Positions 46,961 through 59,481 of a stretch of DNA of 64,000 bases are shown here, piece after piece. A program made the position numbers and the translations under genes. Each line of letters opens with the position of its first letter. Position 1 is the first letter of the stretch. Below the pieces are notes generated by a model that ran no database searches, had not been told where the DNA came from, and saw nothing but the letters and a program-made list of their open reading frames with translations. This DNA is from Adiantum capillus-veneris. Taxonomy: Eukaryota > Streptophyta > Polypodiopsida > Polypodiales > Pteridaceae. Location of the stretch: positions 60,094,709-60,158,708 of the forward strand of contig CM043971.1 in the NCBI GenBank assembly GCA_014529385.2. Reading direction: 5' to 3'.

Positions 46961-47221
46961 AATATTTAAAGTTTACATGTATAGCACAGTCCAGTTTTTG
47001 GGGAAAATCATTGTTCCAATCATACAAAATTCCTTTTTTTTCAAGAGGAAATTTTAGAAATTAGGTTATTTTTGGGTTTTTACACTATTTTTGTCTATTT
47101 TGGGGCGAAATTCCTCCTTTCCCCCTTGGCCTCGATCATCATTTTTAAACGGCACAATATTAAGTTGAGACATTGATAGCACCATTAAATGGAATCCAAC
47201 AAGGTTAAGAAACACAATCGC

Positions 47222-47308
<87 letters not shown>

Positions 47309-47665
47309 AATGTATGGAACGTGAGCAAAGGGCCTAAAAGACCTAGGAGATGTACATCATTATGATCATATGATCCATATATTGGCATGAAAATATTTGA
47401 AGCTGAAATGTGTAGCACGGTCCAATTTTCGGGGAAAATTATTTTTCCAATCATACAAAATTCCTTTCCTTTATTTTTTCAAGAGGAAATTTTAGAAATG
47501 AGGTTATTTTTTGGGTTTTTGCACTACTTTTGTCTATTTAGAGGCGGAATTCCTCCCTTTCCCTTGGCCTTGATCGGCATTTTTAAACGGCACGATATTA
47601 AGTTGAGACAATGGTAGCACCATTATTTGGAATCCAACAAAGTTAAGAAACACAATCGCATAAGG

Positions 47666-47728
<63 letters not shown>

Positions 47729-47737
47729 GGAGAGAAG

Positions 47738-47794
<57 letters not shown>

Positions 47795-47890
47795 AATGTA
47801 TGTAGCGTGAGCAAAGGGCCTAAAAGACCTATGAGATATACATCATCATGATCATATGATCCATATATTGGCATGGAAAAAACAAAATAA
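46961..47890. repeat. ~430-bp tandem duplication with embedded GA tracts
   Basis: Copy 1 starts at about 46961 and copy 2 at about 47391. Shared blocks include GGGGAAAATCATTGTTCCAA, AAGAGGAAATTTTAGAAAT, TTTTTAAACGGCACAATATT and ATCCAACAAGGTTAAGAAAC; each ends in a long GA tract (47224-47305; 47668-47727 with 47741-47791) followed by ATGAAATGTATG and GGGCCTAAAAGACCTA. The two copies were duplicated with their microsatellites. Confidence 0.92.
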
Positions 47891-48109
47891 TATACCAAAC
47901 AACTAAATAGACAATGACATCACACAAATTCTCTCATAGGCGCCCTATGTCTTGTTCTTCAATCAATCTCCTCCTCTGCGAGGAACTTGGTACGGGTAGC
48001 TCTATGTATCTTGATGATTGCGTGAAATCCATTGATGTAACATACGATGTCAATGTAGCTATGTCTATGAGAGTCCCCTGTGTGGGTGTCATTGTAGTAT
48101 ATCACATGG
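47891..48109. other. Spacer before the 840-bp array
   Basis: No gene is recognised. It leads into the tandem array. Confidence 0.4.
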
Positions 48110-50500
48110 GAGGGCTATGCATGCATAAGGTAATAAGCAAGAGATAGATTACCTTGTATGAGTTATATTTAGAATATCTCTCCCACCCTCATATTTTTCC
48201 ACATCTTGATATTATAGATCACGCGCCTCTGCAAGCAATACTATCTAGGTATTATCACCATGACGTGTTATTTGCACTGCAAACATGCATGAGACATGTC
48301 CACTAATCTTGTAGTGCCCTCATATTATCTTTGACTTCTTAGTATTCTTGTTATAATATGATTTGTGGAAATGTCCTTGGTCATTTTTATAGAGGGAGCT
48401 AGTATATCTGATCCAGAGACATAGCCCCTCTATAAAAAAACAATAAAAGCGGTCTCGTATCTCATAATACATTGGGTGTCTACATATGTAATGCTCCTCT
48501 GGCCTTGGATTTATGTGGCTGAGATGAAAAATCCTCTTAATTATCTCGGGAAAGGATGTGTATCTCACATTTTTTATTTTGTTCGAGTTACAAATATTTT
48601 CCAATTACAAAGAGGAAGAATGTACAGTAAGTCAAACACCCTTAGGACATAACATCATGATTGGCTATGCAAAGGTAGGCTAATCATAAGCACATATTGG
48701 CTATCATGCACAAAATGCTCAGATGAGATTCATGATTCAAAGTGACAAGTCTGCAATTATTCTAGCAGAGTAGGGTGCTTATTTCTATCGCATAAAGTTA
48801 TGTTTGTATTTTTATCATGGTAGTATATATATCTTAAAGATATTGTCCCACATCTCAAGCAATATCTCCTAGGGATTAACCTTGAGCTTTTATTGTAAAG
48901 GGAGGCAATCTGGTCCCCACATCTACCATCATATTTATGGTGCCATCATCATGGGTGGCCTATGCATACATAAGGTAATAAGCGCGATATAGAGTACTTT
49001 TTATGAGTTATATCTAGAATATCTCTCCCACCCTCATATTTTTCCACATCTTGATATTATAGATCCCGCACCTCTGCAAGCAATACTATCTAGGTATTAT
49101 CACCATGACGTGTTATTTTCACTGCATACATGCATGAGACATGTCTACACTAATCTTGTGGTGCCCTCATATTATCTTTGACTTCTTAGTATTCTTGTTA
49201 TGATATGAGTTGTGGAAATGTCCTTGGTCATTTTTATAGAGGGAGCTAGTATATTTGATCCGGAGACGTAGCCCGCTTCTCTAAACAAACAATGGAAGTG
49301 GTCTCATATCTCATAATACATTGGGCGTCTACATATGTAATGAGCCTCTGGCCTTGGCTTTACATGGTTGAAATGACAAATCCTCTTTATTATCTCGGGA
49401 AATATATGTGTATCTCACATTTTTTATTTTGTTCGAGTTACAAATATTTTCCAATTACAAAGAGGAAGCATGTATAGAAAGTCAAACACCCTTAGGACAT
49501 AGCATCATGATTGGCTATGCAAAGGTAGGCTAATCATAAGCACAAATTGGCTATCATGCAAAATGATGAGATGAGATTCATGTTGAAAGTGACACATTTG
49601 CAATTATTCTAGTAGAGTAGCATGTTTTCTGTCGCCTAAAGTTATCTTTGTCTTTTTCTCATGGTAGTATATCTTAAAGATATTGTCCCACATATCAAGC
49701 AATATCATCTAGGGATTAACCTTGAGCTTTTACCATAAAGGGAGGCAATCCGGTCCCCGCATCTACCATCATATTTATGGCGCCATCATCATGGGTGCTC
49801 TATGCATACATAAGGTAATAAGAGCGAGATACATTACTTTGTATAAGTTATATCTAGAATATCTCTCCCACCCTCATATTTTTCCACATCTTGATATTAT
49901 AGATCCCGCACCTCTGCAAGAAATACTATCTAGGTATTATCACCATGACGTGTTATTTGCACTACATACATGCATGAGACATGTCTACACTAATCTTGTA
50001 GTGCCCTCATATATCTTTGACTTCTTAGTATTGTTGCTATGATATGTGTTGTGGAAATGTCCTTGGTCATTATCATAGAGGGAGCTAATATATCTGATCC
50101 GAAGACGTAGCTCCTCTCTAAACAAACAATGGAAGCGGTCTCATATCTCATAATACATTGGGCGTCTCATAATCACCATGACGTTCTAGTTGCATTGCAT
50201 ACATGCATGATGCATATCTGCACTATCGTGTAGTGCCCTCATATTATCATTGACTTCTTAGTATTCTGACTATGATATGAGTCTGCAACTGTAATGTTCC
50301 TCGGGCCTTGGCTTTACGTGGCTTAGATGACACATCCACTTAATTATGTTATCTGGGGACATAACATCATGATTGGCTATGCAAAGGTAGGCTAATCATG
50401 AGCACATATTGGCTATCACAAAATGATGAGATGACGCGTCTACAATTATTCATGATTCAAAGTGACGCGTCTGCAATTATTCTAGCAGAGTATGCATGCT
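48110..50500. repeat. ~840-bp tandem array, about 3.3 units
   Basis: Units start at about 48110, 48960 and 49800. Shared landmarks include ATATCTCTCCCACCCTCATA (48174, 49019, 49859), CTAGGTATTATCACCATGAC, GGCCTTGGCTTTACATGG and ATAACATCATGATTGGCTAT. The third unit is internally shortened, and a rearranged partial fourth copy (about 50160-50500) carries pieces of the same landmarks. No coding capacity is conserved between units, so this is a local satellite-like repeat or amplified spacer. Confidence 0.92.
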
Positions 50501-50737
50501 TTCCTATCCTCGTAATTTCTTCTAGGCGAGGCATGCATTTTCATAGGCAACAATTTATAAGTGACACGACCACAAATTGGAGTCTTCACTTGGACGTTCT
50601 ATTATCCAATGTAATAGCTTAGACTTTGCCCTAAATGTGTGAAACCTGGATTATGAAATTGAGCCTGAATTTTTGACCGAGAGCACAGGTTTTTGCTCTT
50701 GAGTGGCCGAGAGGACTCCTTCTGCAGGTTTTCGCTC

Positions 50738-50893
50738 GTTGAGTCTCTACCTGGGCTTGCTATAGTGTTGCGCGAGGGTTCAGATACGCAAGAAACGGGT
50801 AGCTTGAATACTCTTGTTGAGTCGCTACCTGGGCCTGCTACAGTGCTACGTGAGGTTTCGGATACGCAGGAAACGGGGCATCTTGAATACTCT
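50738..50893 (+). repeat. 78-bp (26-codon) tandem repeat in an open frame
   Basis: Two adjacent units read VESLPGLAIVLREGSDTQET and VESLPGPATVLREVSDTQET in one open frame (50693-50926). Differences between units are substitutions that keep the frame open. The sequence is GC-richer than its surroundings. It may be coding or simply a young duplication of a multiple-of-three length. Confidence 0.5.
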
Positions 50894-50926
50894 CAAGACT
50901 CACAAGCTGGCGTACACTACCTTTGA

Positions 50927-51567
50927 TTACAAACCCAGTTATCTTCTAGCTGAAGCATAAGCTGAGAAAGATTTGACATTCTGAAGATGTACTACTTCTG
51001 GTTATAAGCACAGTCATCTTCTGGCTTGGCAGCTATACTCACCTAATTTATTGCGCATCACAAGTGCACCCGCCCCTCATCAGACTAATACGCTTGCAAC
51101 TTGCAAGCACAGGTCAGAATTCCAAATCTCTCACCCTCTCTTTGAAATTGTGTTTCGTGAGGATGTACAAGTTTAAATTGTATATTGTTTGCAACCGATG
51201 TCAATGGGGTGGATCTCTTGGCTTTTTTTCTTTCATGAATTAGCTCTTGCGTAAAGTAATGCATTTATGTTTTGAGATTGTTTTCCATAATGGTTTTTTT
51301 GAAACGATGTCAAGGCTTGGGACTAGCTAGGTATATGATGCATCACTTTGACCGCCTCATGATGGCCTAGGAACGTATAATAGAACATTTTCTTTTCTTG
51401 GCATTCACCACTTGTATATGCTATGTTGGAAGGGAGACGAGTCTTTTTTCTAGTAAAAGGGTTTATGACGTTTTTGTGATGCTAAACATGTCACAAATGC
51501 GATGCTTAAAAGTAGTTCTGATGAATTTGCCAGTGCACAATTATACTCAGTATGCTTCCTTCTCTAG
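50927..51567. other. Upstream region of the Tnp2-like gene
   Basis: No exon is confidently assigned. A 3' splice site TTCTCTAG at 51566-51567 precedes the first recognisable exon, so any start codon must lie upstream in this stretch. Confidence 0.4.
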
Positions 51568-54500
51568 GTCATTCCACTGAGTTCTAGTGCATTGGATGAC
51601 GAGCAATTGGATTGGTACATACTAGATTGTGTGATACGCATCCAATCATTATGTGACCAACACCGCACATCTTTGAAATTTCAAGATGAGATTTTGAAAA
51701 TTCTTTTTGATGGATTGAATGTGAATGCACAAAAGAAAGCAAATAGGACCTCTCAAGCAAGGTCTCTTGCATCCCTTCTAGTTCGCAAGCCAAGAAATTG
51801 GAATAGACAATTGGGGGGTAAGAGAATTCCATGCAACTTCACTCAGCTATTGCAAATGTACAAAGCGATGGGCATGGTGACTCCTCAGGAGTGGAAGCTT
51901 TGTGTTGGCACCGAGGATATGTCCCATGATCCTCAAGGTTTTACACCTAGCCCACAGGATGCGTATGAGGGTACATTTAGGAAGTGTGGTTGTAGTATAG
52001 AAGACAATCCATCATCTTTGGTACGTGACTTCAAAGAGTGTTGCAAGCGATGCCAACACTGTCAAAAGCCTAGGAAAGATATGATTTCTTTTCAATACAT
52101 CTCTGTTTTGGATCAACTTCGGCTCTTGTGTGCTAGTGAGACATTTTGCCATGACTTTCTAGCCATGTGGAGGGAAAGAGGACAATGGTTGGATAAGAAG
52201 GCATGTGACTATTCTTCACATATCAACGAATTTTGGGATGAGGAAAAGATGAGAGTCTATCAAGACTTTTGGAACTCGAAATGGTATTGGGAAGCACCCG
52301 TGATATGTAATTAACACTAGTTTGGTACCAAAACAGGACACGTAAGTGTCCTTTTTTTACAAATTTAAATTAAATGCTACTTGCATTAGACGGTTTATTT
52401 AAGAACCCTCTTGATATGCTTAAATATGTTAGCTAGAGGGTCTTTTAAAAATATAACCTTGCATTTTAGAATCTACCATGATCAAGAAATATGCTCATCA
52501 AGTTGACCTTTGTAAGACTTCGATTGATGCTTTGAAGAAATCAACTTTATAAGCTCAAGAAAAAATGAGCAACCTTGTAGAAAATTTTAGGTGACTTTTC
52601 CACAATTTTTCTATAGATAATTGAAAGTTTCATGTGCAAAAAAAATGACTTTGGAGTACATAAAATTATGGAAAGTTCCATGTGTTTGATGTGGCCATTT
52701 CAAGCATATCCTTGTATACAAAGAAAAATATATTTCTAATGTATTTGTGAGTTTTAGAAATTGATACATTGCTTGCCCTTTCCGTTGGGTACTCAAGGTG
52801 TCAAGTAGAAGGGCTTTGGTATGCAACAATTATTGGATCATTTTAAATATTCAAAACCGTATAAGAGAGAACTTTGATATTTTTATTCTCGACAAGCATT
52901 TAAAACCTCAAATAATAGCAAACTTTCCACTTAGATACACTAAATGTATCAAATTACATGGTACATACACAATTGGGGTGCCTAAAACCTTGGTTTCAAT
53001 GTTATTATGGAGAACTCATGAATTTCAAGATTTTGCATATAAAAAATTCAAGATAGAGTTCAAGCAACGAGATTTAATTGAGTTAGGGAGCCCAAAAAAT
53101 ATGTATAGTTTCTTGGTTTAAACATATAAAGTCATTTGTGGTTGTCAAATTGCACTAGAATAGTACCAATTTCATGAGGGGACCTTGGGAAGACCAAAAT
53201 TATGCTCTTATTCAACACATACTCAAGTATGAAATTATGTCTATAACTTGTGTGTGACTTGAATACTTATCTTTGAAGTTCATTCTATTTTTTTGTAACA
53301 CTAAATGCTAACACTTGGCTTTTATAAACATAAAAAGGGCCATCTCTACACAAAGATATAAGAATTTTATGATTTTTTGGGCAAAATAGCTTGAAATTTT
53401 ACTAAAATTTATGACTTAGAACTTACTAAAATTCTCTCCATGCGGATTGTATTTTGATATGGAGAAAAATCTAGTGTTTTCTTTCCTTCATAACAAACCT
53501 ATGGTAGAAGCAAGGTGTAAAAAACTTCTTTCTAGCTTGACAAATAAATTGCCAAAACTTGATAGAAAAACAAGACACTTTAGTGTCTCAGGACACTTAA
53601 GTGTCCAATTACAGAACTAGTGTTAATGATCTTTTCAAGCAAGCTTACGGGACGTTTCCTAAGGAGTCTAGGAGTCCAGAGCTCTATGAGTGAGCCAAAT
53701 GAAGAGTATCAATTTACATGCACAAAATGTTGTAAAGAAGTTCATGCCAAGAGAAAGATGATACATGTATAATGTTTGATATATGGTGGATTCACACTCT
53801 ATGCCTTTTGCGCGATGTAGTCAACTTACATTTTCTTTTTTTTTTTGTGTTGTGAAGGGGGATCCTTGGAATTTTTCTCTCATGCTACATTGGGATGGCT
53901 TCCAAGCCGCTTCTACAACAATGAAAGATAGTGCCGTAGTTGAAATAGTGGTCATGAATGGGGGCAAAAGATCAGTAATGGGATCTTTAACCATATTGTT
54001 TTTGCCTCTCTCGCATAGAGACTTGGAGACAAAGCATAATGATATACTTGGTGCATTCTTACATCCCTTACTTTTAGATCTTGAAAGATCTTATGTGGAG
54101 GGTTTTGATATGTATTACGCATATCCTTCCAATGATATCAGTGATAAAATACAAGGTGGGAGAGTCACATTAAGAAGCATGCTCATGTTATGCTCGGGAG
54201 ATCACCCTGCTCAATGTAAACTTGGGTAAGTTAAAGATGGAGGCATGAGTTTTTGTAGGCGATACAAGGCAAAGGCAACACTTGTGGGTGACCGCTATGT
54301 GTATGATGCAAACAGGTACCAAGGAAGCTATCCTCCAAAGAGGAGGCATGTGGAGAAGATGTGGAGTAGGATTAAAAAGTCGAAGAGATGTATGACAAAG
54401 AAGAAAAAGGAAAACACCTTGAGAAAAGGAGGATTGTCCGGGGAGTCTAGACTGTGGAGTCTCTATCACTTATATGGTTTTGACCTTTCTAGAGACTTGG

Positions 54501-56268
54501 TCTATGATTCCATGCACATCTTGTCTCTTAACCTGTTTCAAAAATATGTAAGAAAATTGGTGTCAATGGCTTCTACATCCATGAAAGAAGAGATTGATAA
54601 GGCTGTGAAACCGGTGGACAGTTCAATTCCCAAGAATATTTTGAATAGTGGACGATGGCCACAACATCCTTCTCAACATTACAAGATATTCAAAGCAGAT
54701 GTCTACCACACATCCTTAATGTGGTCAATGGGATCTCCCAAGAGGATGTAGTTCTTGGAAAGATTCTCATTGATATTTCACATATTTTTTTTGGGTGTAC
54801 GAGAGAGAAGGGATGGACCCAAGATGACATAAGAGTTTGTCGATCTCTTTTTCTTTCATGGCGCATCTTATCGGAGGAGTGGGAGGGTCCAAATAGCTTG
54901 CCTCTGGAACATGTTGCAGATATGAGTCATTTTCAAGCTATTGTGAAAATCACATCATTCTCAAATGTATGTATCTTATTAGGTTTGTGGGTTTTGTTAG
55001 GTAATGGTGAAATTCTTGATGACATATTGAGACATGGGTCTCACGATTGTTTTTGGTGCTTCTCTTTTGAGAGATGTGTTTCGGGCTACTTGAGTATACC
55101 CACCAATAGCAAGTCGAATGACATTTTTTAAACCAAATTCTTTTGTCGTCATTTGTTGACAAGGATTTGGAAATGAATCAATGTTGAGAAGGATGGGGTG
55201 CAATGCTTTGATTGAGACAAGTATTTTGTGCATTCCTTGTTGGTTTTTCTAGAGGGACATGGAGATCAATATGCTCCTACATATTGTGTTGATTGGCATG
55301 AGAAATGTATTTTGTTAGCATCATCAGAAGAGAAACCCAAGGATGTATGGAATGCATGTTCTAGGCTCCTTCCAAGTAGTTGTAAAGGATTGGTAGATAA
55401 CAAGGGTCCTATTGTTGGTGGAAAGGAGAAGAAGTATTTTTTTCTTAGAGCACACAAGAGGGAGTCATTGCTAACAATTTACAAGTGGAAGGACGCAACT
55501 TTGCTTACTTTGGAGAATGTAAATGCTATGGGTGTTTACTACTTCAAGGCTTTTTTGCGTGGATGTAAGTATGCACAAGGTGATTATGTGGTTTTTCTAG
55601 ACAAGCTATCTCAGACATGCGAGCAACCTGAAGTTTTTCATAGAGGACGTTTGAAGAAAATGTTTCTTCATAAACAAGAAGGAGAACTTTAGCTATTTAT
55701 GGTTGTGGAATATTTGGTTCAAAGCATTTTCATCGTGGATAAGGTAACAAGGATGCCTCTTGTACTCACAAGTGAGAGGACTAATTGTAAGGACATGGTG
55801 CGACCTCTTGCTTGGCTAAAGCATAAATGTTTCTGGTTAAGTTCTCCTATGAATGACATGGAGATAATGTATGAAGTTAGTGGGCATAAGGTTCGAGGGA
55901 GATTGGTGCAAAGAGGGCATCCAGGTGATGTTCCACCGTTGCTTGAGCCAAGTGACCATGACATTGCGTTCTCACATGACTGTCGAATGAAGGATGCTTT
56001 TATTGTGGAAGTTGATGAGCATAAGAGAAAAGCCCTTATTTTTTGGTTGGATGACGAAGAATCTGAAATTTTTTGGCTAGATTGGAAATTTATAGTTACT
56101 ATACTTCCAAGCTCTACAGAGGTTATTCTTCTTCTTGAAATGTTTTCACCCTTTTCTACTTTTCTCCTTTCATGTCAATATTCTAACTTTGTTCGTGTCT
56201 TCTTTTAGGATAGAGCGGATGAGGGTACTTCTTCGCAACATACTTCTCATGAGGTAGTTGGTCAATGA
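51568..56268 (+). pseudogene. Tnp2-like (CACTA-related) transposase gene
   Basis: Exon-like blocks: 51568-52306 (VIPLSSSALDDEQLDWYILD; Cys-rich CCKRCQHCQKPRKD; FWNSKWYWEAPVI, donor /GTAATT); from 53858 (acceptor GTTGTGAAG) GDPWNFSLMLHWDGFQ, then LCSGDHPAQC; then FCRRYKAKATLVGDRYVYDA, LYHLYGFDLSRDLVYDSMHI, ISQEDVVLGKILIDI, SGYLSIPTNSKSND; then 55228 onward to FWLDWKFIVTILPSSTE. A clean 87-bp phase-0 intron (56122-56208) leads to the last exon DRADEGTSSQHTSHEVVGQ and TGA at 56268. LHWDGFQ (Asp at about 53894), SGDHPAQ (Asp at 54200) and DSMH fit the DDE core of Transposase_21/Tnp2 proteins. Stops at 54227 and 55690 and a frameshift near 54670 break it. Terminal inverted repeats of the parent element were not found. 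Confidence 0.65.
52315..53622. mobile_element. 1.3-kb insertion with CACTAGTT inverted ends and TTAA duplication
   Basis: TTAA occurs at both flanks (52311-52314 and 53623-53626). The element starts CACTAGTTTGG and ends AACTAGTG, and the inverted identity extends over the TTAA. Just inside each end is a palindromic GGACACNTAAGTGTCC (52337-52352 and 53591-53606), with another partial copy on the right (GACACTTTAGTGTC). The interior is AT-rich; one 107-codon plus-strand frame (52798-53121) has no known domain. It lies within an inferred intron of the transposase gene, so it need not disrupt coding. TTAA duplication is typical of piggyBac-type elements, while CACTA ends with 3-bp duplications mark CACTA elements; this one mixes features of both. 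Confidence 0.75.
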
Positions 56269-58454
56269 GTTTTTGTGAGCTTGAATTTGAGTTGTCCCAC
56301 CTTTGTAAATGTGCGCGCTATGTATTCAATCTTCATTATGGAAAGAGATCACTAACGGAAGCTTTTGACAGCCAACTCAATTGAAATGTGGATGCGGAGA
56401 GCCAAAATTGGGTGGGCTAGACCTCTAGTAATGCTCTCTTCTTTTCGTTATGTTTGTTTTCTTATTGGGTTTGAAATTATTTCTTCTAATCTGAATCAAT
56501 ATCACACTGTGATTTTTGTTGTTTTGCAGTTTTTTGCAATCTAGATTGGCATCTGATTGTGTTTTCGTTGTATGGAAGGACTTTGAGTAGCGGCCACCTC
56601 AATGAGTACTCGGATGTGACCCATATAATGTTGTATGGCTGCCGACTCTACAAAGCTAGTATGTAGATAATTTTTTTGGCTTGGCCCGTAGGGGAGGACA
56701 TGATAAAGGTTACACTTGAGGAAATTCTTTGCACTCGTCAAAGCTTCTGCACCAAGCACTACACTCGTCTATGATTTTTGTATTGCAAGCACCTGAGTGC
56801 ATAACTTACACACTCTATAACTTTGCACATCTAGCAACTTTAACATCGTTTTGAGCTACACTACATCACGTCTCATCTTTTTTATTCACAATGCTGGTTA
56901 ATGTATCTTAGGCTTTTTTTAATCGAAACTATCTGCAAAATTCGGAGGTTTGATGAGCTGCAAACTGTTTCCTTCATGAAGCTGTTTCCTTAGTTTTGAA
57001 ATACAAAAACTGATTACAAATTTTGTATGGCTCCCAACAGCGAGTTTACTACGCTCTTCTTTATGCTGGTTTCTGATATTGAAATCAATAACAAAATTGA
57101 TTATAGATTGTTTGACTAATGTGACATGGGACAGAAAGGTGATCAAATTGCAAGCATGGGAGGAGAATTTCAATACCTTTATTGTAGACAAGCACAAAGA
57201 CGAGTTTTATTATCTCACTGAAACAGTGGAAAAAGATGTATGCTACCATTGTTTACTGGCTGATGCATGTCTTCCTTGTAGGGGTTCTTTGTTGTCTGGT
57301 AGAGTTGTTTTCAGACGATCTATGCAGGGATCTTGTTTTATCCTTCTTTTGACAGCTGTTGTGGTATGGCAATGCAATGTCCTTTTGTTGTTTTTGACAC
57401 TGTTTGCAAGGAAAATCTATGTGATCTGGACCAATCTTTCTCTATTACTTTGTTGATTATCTGTCTGCTTGTGTGCGGTCAAGAATGAAGGGGTCGTTCT
57501 AGTTTTCTCCCTCACAATTGCGATTGTTAAGGATTTTACCCAATGACATTGGTATTTTAGATTGAGGATTTTGGGGCTATATGGTGTTACTTAGAAGGAG
57601 CTTGTTCCAGCTTTTCATGTCCTCCCAACAAACTGGTTAGTGTGAAGACCTTGCGTCTATCAGAGCACCTGCCATATTATGAGTTTTGGTGTACTCTAGA
57701 TTGATGTCTCTAGTTGACGCAGGCATCCATTGAATATTGATTGGAATGAGGAATTACTGTGAGTTGATTGTATTCTTCCTATTGAGGGGTTGAATGAATG
57801 ATTGATTTGCATTGAGTGGTACAATGCGCATATACTGACAACTGTGCAGTTAACTGATTGGTGAATGGTGTGTTTCAGCTTTTTCAAAGGTTTCAGCTTT
57901 TTGACAAGGATTACCATCTTTTTTTTGTATTCTCTGGTGGAAGCAGTTTTATGTGCTCTGTTTGGAGAGGAGAAAGATCCTCTTCCTTGTTTTTCCCTGG
58001 AGTATTGCACAACATGAGCTCCAAATCAGGCGCATAAGGCCACCATGTCATTTAAGAGATCTCAAAATGAGTAAGAGAAGCATACAAGCACTATAAGGCT
58101 GGTGGCCTTTATGAGTTTGCCAAGCTTCACCTTGAGGAATTGCATCATCAAATTTGTAGTGTGCTGTTTTGATCCACTGTAGTTGACACATATGCATTAG
58201 ATTATCTGCAAGTCAGCTAAGATAATGTTTAAAAGTGTATGTAAAGACATGTAGCAACTTATAGTTGAAAGGCTGACTTTATTGACATATTTGTTTGAAT
58301 GGATCAAGTTAGTATGTTGAAGATGGTGTGTTGACATACAAGAATGCAATAATTTCATAACCCATAGGGTATAAACAAGGTTGCCTTGATTTTGTGTAAC
58401 AAAAAGAAGAGGTTTACTAAAGAGAAGAATGCACGCCAATTGGTTGAAAAGATG

Positions 58455-58456
<2 letters not shown>
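56269..58456. other. Unassigned spacer
   Basis: No gene is supported. A 125-codon plus-strand frame (57079-57456) begins with a coding-like LQAWEENFNTFIVDKHKDEF segment but degenerates into hydrophobic sequence without a domain. An exon of a decayed gene is possible. Confidence 0.4.

Positions 58457-58499
<43 letters not shown>
58457..58499. repeat. (GA)n microsatellite
   Basis: A 43-bp uninterrupted GA tract. Confidence 0.97.
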
Positions 58500-58502
<3 letters not shown>

Positions 58503-58849
58503 ATTGTTATATTAAACCTAGGGTACATTGCATTGGGTGGATGCTAGGAACAACACGGTCTCTAAGTGAACTAACAGGACGATACCTTGATAAAAAAGCC
58601 CATCCCAACCACAACGTGAAGGCATCTAAATTGTACCTGTCATGATATCATCCCACTGTAGAGGAATGGCAACATCAATCTCAAACAGTTTGTTAGTCAC
58701 CCCGCTCAGCCACAAAATTACCATCTAGCATGAGTCTCGTGAAACGTCTGCATGGAAGAACTAGGTCCTCAATCCCAGGCAGCCCAATTCAAATGTGTCC
58801 TCTCCCCTAGTTGACGTGGGGGATCAACCAAGATAGTAGCTTCTTTTTG

Positions 58850-59056
58850 GATGTTACATTTTTAGGGTTGATTCCCTCATGGGTAAAAGTTTGCTCCATC
58901 ATGGAAAAAAGATTCACCCGGGGAAAAACCTATTTCCCCTAGGGAATGTTTTATTCCCACAAAGATCCACTTAAGGGAATTTGGCATTTAGCGGGATAAA
59001 CCATGGGAATGTGATATCCCATATGGTGATTTCAAGTGGGAAAAGATTAAAAGGTT
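58850..59056. repeat. GGGAAA/TTTCCC-rich segment upstream of the 442-codon gene
   Basis: It has words such as CCGGGGAAAAACC, TTTCCCCTAGGGAATG, TTAAGGGAATTTG, GATATCCCATATGG and GTGGGAAAAG, like 28169-28340 and 40143-40275. It ends where homology between the gene and its truncated copy begins. Confidence 0.6.
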
Positions 59057-59416
59057 CTAGTGTGACCACAAAAAAACCCAAAGCGACAACAATCACAACC
59101 AACTAACCAACCAACTAACCAAGTAACCAGCTAGGGTCCAAATTCTGTCAGATTATGTGTACGCCAAAGGCCCACCAAGATAGACTAGTTCCGTTAGGAA
59201 AAACTAAACACATCAATATGGCCTTAGCCCTTTCGGCAGGCCAAAACGTATGAGGTCTGGATTTCACATCAGCTATCTTTTGAGATCATTTTTATTATGA
59301 TTTTATAAAGAGTTTCACGTCGGCGATCTTTTGAGATCTTTTTTTTTTTTAAAATCGTGGTGGAAAGACTTGAATTTCCTTAAATTGCTGCATGCGTCTC
59401 TGAATCGGCTGTTTAC

Positions 59417-59447
59417 ATGTTTGAGTCTGATGAATTGATCTCCTTCT

Positions 59448-59481
<34 letters not shown>

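Noticed and set aside
54227-54262. A 33-nt intron removing the stop at 54227
   Set aside because: GTAAG and TTTTTGTAG are present, but 33 nt is too short for a plant intron; a stop mutation is simpler.
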